64,000 nt of DNA, taken from positions 8,644,884-8,708,883 of the forward strand of contig NC_051087.1 of the NCBI RefSeq assembly GCF_901709675.1, written 5' to 3'. Under the pieces are notes generated by a model that had not been told where the DNA came from, made no database searches, and worked only from the letters and a program-made list of their open reading frames with translations. Below are positions 57,228 through 64,000 of the stretch, one piece after another. Positions within the stretch are counted from its first letter, which is position 1, and every line of letters starts with the position of its first letter. The stretch is from Syngnathus acus. Taxonomy: Eukaryota > Chordata > Actinopteri > Syngnathiformes > Syngnathidae. The translations under genes and the position numbers were made by a program.

Positions 57228-59689
57228 CTGATGGCAGAGGGAAGACAATTAGACTTATTCTACAGAGAAACAGAGAACATTTCCTAGTCATCTGTTCCAT
57301 ACACGTATTGACCACAATAACATTAGGTATACCTCCACAGTATAAATACAAAAATTCTGCCCGAATAAAAATAATAATCCTCGGATTCGACAGACACAGT
57401 CATTGAGGTATTGATTACCATTAAGGTTAAACTGACAAATAGGAAACTTCTTTCAGTATGACGTGACAACAGTTCTTAACCACTGCGATCTATATACTGT
57501 ATATTACAAAAAAATCTGTCAATCAAAACCAAGCTACATTCTCAGAATGCTACAGGTTTTTATTGGATTCTGCTTGTGCACCACTTTAATGTATTAAACA
57601 ACTATAAAAAAAAATCATTTAATGGCAGGGACAACATATAACTTATTATGATGATACTTCAAAATTCTACCATAAATAAAAAGGGCATTAAACTTGGTCA
57701 CATTTTTTTTAATAAGGAAAGTTTTTCTTTTTCATAAGTCAGTCAACGTGATGACTGATGACATGTCGTTCAGTCCGAGCTTCCTTTATGCGGCGTAGAA
57801 TTACTGTATGGAACACATGGCGCTGTGAAAGAAGTGCTTAGGAACAAGTTGTCTAAGATTGTCATGACCCACTTTGACCACTTTGTCATTTCGTTTTCAA
57901 ACAAATGCTCTCCCATACTATCTAAAATTAGTCGTCTGAACTATTCATCACATCATCTGTTAAGTTGTGGACAACAGTAATCTTGAACCCAATGTTGCCC
58001 CATCATACTAAAGAGGTTTTAGACTAATAGCCTTAGAAAAAAATATTTACCACCATCGCTGCCATCAAATGGTCATTCTCTAGCATAATACTGTATGCAC
58101 TGCAAACAAAGTGACATCATTCAGTTGAAACTACCTGAAGATGTTTTTGAGCAATAGGCAATAACTAGTCACGGAGTGGGCCGTAAACACTTGTAAGTTA
58201 ACATGCATGTTGATGGAGCGTGATACCCTTACACCATCCCAGCCTATGACTCTGAAGCTATAAATACAAGAGTTGCCCCCTTCCATCACAGCAGAGTGTC
58301 CTTAAAAGACCAGTCAGCTGGAACACTGAAAATGTCATTTTACAACAATTTATTGATGATGAATTTTAGAAATTCCACATCCATTTTGAAAGAATGCTCA
58401 CTATACTGATTGCATACAACTATTTCCATATTGATATGCTGAAAGCTTTAAGCCACCTGAAACGTCATGGGAGCATTTAATTGATACGCGAGTTTGTTGA
58501 GCTTTTTCTTTGGCTTTTCTATGATATCACTACATACGTGGGGGTACCTGGGCTGTCTAAATGGAAAAGTGTAAAGACCAGAGGAGCTCAAATACAACTT
58601 AAAGCGATGTCAGAAAGCGCTGCACGAGTCTATGCATTGGCTGCTGAGCATAATTTGGATAAAGAAAAGGTCAATGTATACAATGAAATAAGAATGGCAT
58701 GAGGAAAAAGGGAGTTACTTAAAGTGTTAATGTAATGAGACTTACCTATTCCTCCTTCCGTGCATTTTCCCAGTAACATCAACCTTTGCTACCATTAACG
58801 TCTCTCTACACTAGTATGAAACTTATGAATGCTTAGTATTTTTTTTAAATTATTTCTTGTTCGACAGCAAAGAATTTTCAAATGTGACTTTGCTTTATAA
58901 CTAATAAATTTTTCATTTGACATGATTTCTATTTTATCTCTTTCTATTTCATGATTTCTGGTAATACATGCTCTGTAAAAATAAATTGGAGGTTCACCAT
59001 TGTCATGGAACACACAAAAAGATATATGACAAGAGCACTTTGAACTTCACAATGTTTATCTAAAATTCTGGTAAATCCACAGTGAAGTAGTTGATATTAT
59101 TCATTACACCATATGGAATCTTATAACGCTAATAAACCAAACACTTAAATGTTCACGATAACTTTGTTAATTTGTGATTTCACGTCACATTTTTTCATTT
59201 AGTTAGACATGTCTTTTCCTTTGGCAAAATTAATAAAAAAAAAAATGTAGCCTGGTCTCAGGTAATGGTACCCTGATAAAAACATCTAAGCAAAAACAAC
59301 TAATTGAAAATTTATTGAAAGAATTCATGAGGATTATTGTTTGATCAAAGTATTTTACGCCCATTCTGATGGCCAGCCATGTCAACCAACTAATCACAAA
59401 ATCAATCTTGCTTGCCATAATTCAGGCAGAATCCTTATACCACCAAAGATATTCTTCAGGAGCCCAAAAGACAGCACATTTGTTCAACCATTAAAATCAA
59501 ATTTGCAAAAATAAAACACACAAGTAGGGATTGGCCAATAGTATTACTTTTTGAAAAAAATTAACATCTGTTTCCTGGCAATCCCTTCCAGGACCAAAAC
59601 AGACAGCTGCACAATCATAACAAAATTCCAACATGGATCAGTCGACGCATCCTCACTGGAGGAAATAACAAATTAGTGTTAGAATCCCC

Positions 59690-60240
59690 GTCCAAACCCA
59701 GAAAAGTCCTCCGGCGAGCCTGAGGAAACATGCTTCCCACACCCTCCCATATCCACACACGATAAAGCTTCACAGACAGCCAGCCGCACGTCCCGCCTTG
59801 CTGGGGTTATCCGGCATAGTTCAGCAGGCAACACTTCAATCCACCACACTTGGAGCTACAAGTTTATGGAAGAAGCAGACGAACCTTTAAGAGGTGCAGC
59901 AAGGCTCCAAATTAAAGCTGTGACATGAAGCGACACACTGCGTTTCTGCCCAGAGTCGACCTCATCTCCCAAGCGGAGACTGATGCATGACTCGCTCGGC
60001 CCCTCATGTGATAACACATGTACACCGGCTTAACATCACCGCGAGTGCTCTGCAGCCTATGCGAGTGACGCGGCCGGCCTCCGTTATTAACCAGCGGACA
60101 GGCAAAGGGGGCCCATGTGATGAAAAGGCACAAGTGGTCAGCTTGTGTGCGGGACGGGGGGCTTGACCGACACTCATTGTGACAAAAGTATTTTCAGAGG
60201 AGGCCGGGGTCATTCGGTGCCAGCTACGGTATGAGCTGCT
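59690..60240. promoter_or_regulatory. GC-richer block, candidate enhancer or distal promoter
   Basis: It stands out from A/T-rich surroundings by higher GC and CpG content (CGCGGCCGGCCTCC region near 60070, CACGTCCCGCCTTG near 59790) with no repeat and no long coding frame. It could be an enhancer in rbm20 intron 1 or an alternative start region. Recognised by composition only. Confidence 0.3.
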
Positions 60241-62249
60241 GTTAGCCCGTGTGGAGATTGAGGCACATTGCAGCCAAATTTGTGAAAGTCAAAATATTGT
60301 ATTCTAATACTATAACTAAATAAATTGTTTTCATTCAAATTTCATTGAATGTAATCTTGGGGAAGTTGTTTTCATCCTTCACTGATTAACACTGACACTA
60401 TTTTGCCAGCACCTCCCAGTATAACCAGGATCATTTTTCTAGCAACTTAAGACGTGTGTAGGTGCAATTCTCCAATACTTAATCAAAACACAGTATACAA
60501 TTCAAAGTCAACAATGAGAAAAGACGCGAGATGGCAAACAAACACAAAATAGTGCACCCAATTGATGAAACATGGGGAGGTTGTGAAGGTGTTCCGCGCT
60601 ATTTAAATGACCAATTGACCAATTTGTGGAGTTCCGGACTGCTTGTTGATGGGCTCAGAAATAACTATAAGCGCACGTCCATTGTCAGCAACACAGAAAA
60701 GTATTTATTCCTGACAAAAAGTCTATACAGCAAGCCAATCTCTTGACAGATCGTTTTTTTTGCTTCATTTGTATTCCACAAAATTTTAACCAGAATATCA
60801 TCTTTAGGCTACTGGGGGTGCATAAAACATATTAAGATGTGGCTTGACTTCCCCTTTAATAGATCAGAACGATCACCCTTATATTTTTTTATTTTAGCTC
60901 AGAAGAGATCAAACTTTAAACTTATGGCACAGTCTTAAAACTAGTTGTTTTTCTTCTTCACTAAGCCACTAGATGGTGCCACATTTTGCCATAAGTGACA
61001 GTGCCAAATGGAGGCACTTTCCTTGTTATCAACATATGTGACAAGTTGAATTGTTTGTTAGCGTGTACAGTGAATTAAATTTGATCAAATACATTTAAAT
61101 AAGTTTTTGCATTTGGTTGTTGGGAAGCTTGCTAAATTTTCCCTACATTAAAGCAGTAAATGAGAAGACGAGACAAACTTTTACTCTGCGCAACATAATG
61201 TTCTTGATCATAGGGCTGAGGGGAACGGGGTCAGGGAGGTGAGAGAGTTTGTAGCAATGTGTATACCCCAGTGCAGGGATAGCCGCATATGGGGCGTGGT
61301 ATGTATGATGCAGAGCAGGGTCGGCGTCCCTCACACCACATTTGGCTTAGTCACACTGGAGGGAGGGACGGACGGATGCTCCTGATTTAAAGTACCCTTG
61401 TTTTGGGTGACGCCCCCCTGCTCAGCATGGTACTCATTTTACCATGTTTTGATATCATGAAATAATCTAATACTCCCATTGCCTATTCCTGACAAGCAAA
61501 AGAAAGCGTAATGTACTGAGCTGCTAAAATTTGATTCTGTCGCAAGAGAAAAGGAGAGAAGTCTGATAAAGTAGCTTAAAAGTAACATATGAATGGATAA
61601 TTTGGAGTTCAACACACACACTTTATTGCAATTGCTTTTAATCCCATTTAGATTTTTCTCTATTTGTGGGCCAGCACAATAATTTTCCCTCATGAAAAAC
61701 ATCGACTTAGATGAAAAGTATACTTTTAGCCACCAAATTGTCAGGTGTATGTAAACAAGGTTGTGTTTGAATCTACAAATTTTTCTTTCATCTAGTGGTT
61801 GCAAAAATCCAGATCCAGATAATCTATTAATTTCCCAGTGTGCGCTAGTATGCAAAAGAAAACACCGTCTGTCTGCTGGAATGGCCAGCATGGCGCAGCA
61901 CGGGCAATCAAATTCCCAAACACGCAAAATGAGTTCACTTTGTGCTTACAAAGTCATTCTATGTATATTAACACTCACATATACAGTACGCATATTGTTC
62001 AGTTGTTGTAACGGTGCCAGATGGGATCGTGAGAAACATGCAGGTCGGAGTAAACTTTGACAGCTGCCATCCAACTGTAAAACCTAAAGAACATACCAAC
62101 AAATACATCCCCTTGCCTAACATATACAATTAGGTTTTAACGTCTGCTGTCACTGTTCCCACTCGAATAGATCAGAGTGGCACCTGCCCGATGGATTTGC
62201 CAAAGAAATGTAATATCACATGCCATATCTGTAAATTGCATATAATTAC

Positions 62250-62327
62250 AATATATATAAAATATAGAGATATAATATTTATTTATATATATATAAAATA
62301 TAGAGATATAATATTTAACTTGACATA

Positions 62328-62381
<54 letters not shown>

Positions 62382-62430
62382 GAGATATAATATTTAACTT
62401 GACATCATTTATATATATATATATATATAC
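62250..62430 (+). repeat. (TA)n array with three copies of an AT-rich unit
   Basis: Three copies of a unit containing TAAAATATAGAGATATAATA (starting near 62256, 62293 and 62371) are separated by (TA)n runs, two of them followed by ACTTGACAT. It is a tandemly expanded microsatellite. Confidence 0.85.
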
Positions 62431-62539
62431 ACAAGTTCTGCATTTCGTGTGAGACTTGCTGAGTTTTTTGGGGCAGTTTATCAACACGTATATCATCTTC
62501 TCAGAGCTACTATCGGGTTTAGTTAATTGGGAGTTGAAA

Positions 62540-62880
62540 GTGATGATAGGGGCTAAGAAAAACAGACCAAATAACTGCCATTCTGCTGAGCGTTAATAAA
62601 TGGGGTGCCGAGAGCAGGGTGAGAGAGTTTCCCAACATGCACATTGGTCAAATCTTTTTTTTATATATATATATTTTTTGGTCAGACCTGATAAATAATT
62701 TAATGAATTGGCGGTTAATGAATGCCAAATTGGAGTGTAGAAATTGCTAAGAGGTGTGCATTTAATCTAATACTGAGAGGTGAAGTAATGTGAGGAGTGG
62801 GGGCAGGACACGGTTGGCTGTGACAAGTGAGGCAGACCAACTCTTTTTTTTCGCTGCAGCTCTGAAACTTATTTATAGCC
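62540..62880. promoter_or_regulatory. Candidate conserved noncoding element
   Basis: A unique block with several TAAT/ATTA cores (GATAAATAATTTAATGAATT, GCGGTTAATGAATGCC, GCATTTAATCTAATACTG) typical in look of vertebrate developmental enhancers. It is broken by a short T/TA run at 62660. Judged by eye only. Confidence 0.25.
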
Positions 62881-64000
62881 CACTGCCTGACTATACATAG
62901 TCCATTTCATTGGCTGAGCTATTTAGTGAAAATTATACAATTTTCTTGATTGAGACATCATTTATGTATGTAGTTACACTTGCTGTAACAGGTGTACAGG
63001 TTAGAATAAGCAGGTGCAGGACACACCTAGTGGAGTCTTCGCTGACTGCGCTCAGCAACACCAGAGCTAAACTGGTCGACGAGGCGATGTAGTCATAAAC
63101 CCTTCCTTACCCCTCCTTCCATATCGGCACCATCTCATTTTCATTTTTACATCACTCCCATTCTATTCCAGTGCTTTCCAAATTAAAAGCAACCGTTTAA
63201 GGATGGCCTACGAGGTTCAAACAGGTTGGAAATATTTTTATTTCAGCTGCTCTGTAATTTTTTTTATCTTAGCTGCTCTGTAATTCAGGGGCAAGAATTA
63301 GTGATGATTTTCGAGGATCTTTTTTAATTTTTCTTTTATAATCATACTAAATGTAAGAGAGATTAGCCGATGCGTGGGTGGCGCTGCAGTGAGGCATAGT
63401 CGGTCCACCAAATTCATAAACATGCCGAACTAGAACATTGGCCCGGCACGAAAATGACGATGCGCCTATTTTACCAGTCTACCAAAAAAGGGCCCTCTGT
63501 GTTACATACTACATGTTAAAAAGAAGGAAACTTGGCGCTGTCTGGTCGGACCTTATCCATCCTGTCCTTCATGAGAGTTTATCGACATGACTAAATTCTC
63601 CAATGTCTCACGCTCTGCAGTTTTGACTCGCAACACATGTGCTTTAAAATGTCTCAACTTGTAGAATTGGAGCTCACTTACAATTCTGCTGTGGAGTCTT
63701 TTCCAACATCACTCAAGATCATTACACACAGCCAGTTAAATAAAGCACTAATGAGAGCGTTATACCTTCTAGAACTTCTTTAAGCATCTAGACCATTCAC
63801 GTCCCCTGGGACGGGTATAAGTCAGTGCACCCAAGATAGCAACGAATTAATTAGTTACCGTGATCGTTAGCTTCAAAGTTTTTTTTTTTGTTAAGGTACA
63901 GTTGGTGTTTTTCCTTAGGTTAAAAAAGGTACAGCATACATATATGATGGGGATACATTTCCATCTACTGGAAAATATAGTGAACTCCCATTTCACATTA

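Larger units (their letters stand above)
57228..64000 (-). other. rbm20: Probable rbm20 intron 1 / upstream DNA; no exon recognised
   Basis: The first coding exon of rbm20, which in human encodes the alanine- and proline-rich start, is not visible here. Intron 1 is very long in mammals, so exon 1 may lie beyond the window. I see no other gene. Open frames (for example 162 codons at 61439-61927 and 73 codons at 58481-58702) lack ATG starts or family resemblance. The region holds two possible conserved noncoding blocks and an AT-rich tandem repeat. Confidence 0.5.

Noticed and set aside
58481-58702. 73-codon + strand frame with a protein-like Lys/Glu/Ala composition
   Set aside because: Begins at TTG without an ATG upstream, no recognised family, no clear splice sites. 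At best a transposon scrap.
61439-61927. 162-codon - strand frame
   Set aside because: A/T-rich, no domain. Does not resemble rbm20 exon 1 or any known protein.

Overview
This window is nuclear DNA from a ray-finned fish. The genes are split by short GT-AG introns, the proteins are vertebrate orthologues, and the repeats are typical of teleosts: short inverted-repeat DNA elements, SINE/L2-type tails ending in (TGGA)n, and many microsatellites. I cannot name the species. A percomorph-like genome is only a guess from the compact introns.

Five protein-coding genes can be read with confidence: adra2a (-), shoc2 (-), bbip1 (+), pdcd4 (-) and rbm20 (-). As I recall it, this is the human chromosome 10q25 neighbourhood (RBM20-PDCD4-BBIP1-SHOC2-ADRA2A) in the same order and relative orientation, so the block is conserved micro-synteny and not a functional operon. 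The genes have separate jobs: catecholamine GPCR signalling, RAS-RAF scaffolding, BBSome/cilium, translation repression through eIF4A, and heart and muscle splicing.

Layout: 1-11.3 kb is intergenic DNA with no supportable gene but possible conserved noncoding elements. 11.3-14.5 kb holds the single-coding-exon adra2a with a TATA promoter. 14.5-20.6 kb is intergenic with several repeats. 20.6-33.8 kb holds shoc2: eight coding exons that rebuild exactly 582 codons, plus a CpG-rich promoter. 33.8-35.05 kb is a composite hAT-like element with a perfect 8-bp target duplication that carries a telomere-like hexamer array and a tRNA-Glu-like relic. 36.4-37.8 kb holds bbip1 with a symmetrical X-box. 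37.9-44.9 kb holds pdcd4, tail-to-tail with bbip1, 11 coding exons, 473 codons, with an 8-mer miR-21 site just after the stop. 46.2-57.2 kb holds rbm20 exons 2-14. Its first coding exon was not found, and 57.3-64 kb is probably intron 1 and/or upstream DNA.

I found no clearly new biological system. The best leads are the telomere-repeat-bearing hAT element beside the shoc2 promoter, the nested palindromic element in a shoc2 intron, the hairpins in the likely adra2a leader, and the X-box and miR-21 sites. Exon borders were read by eye from reading frame, splice signals and remembered human proteins. No alignment was run.
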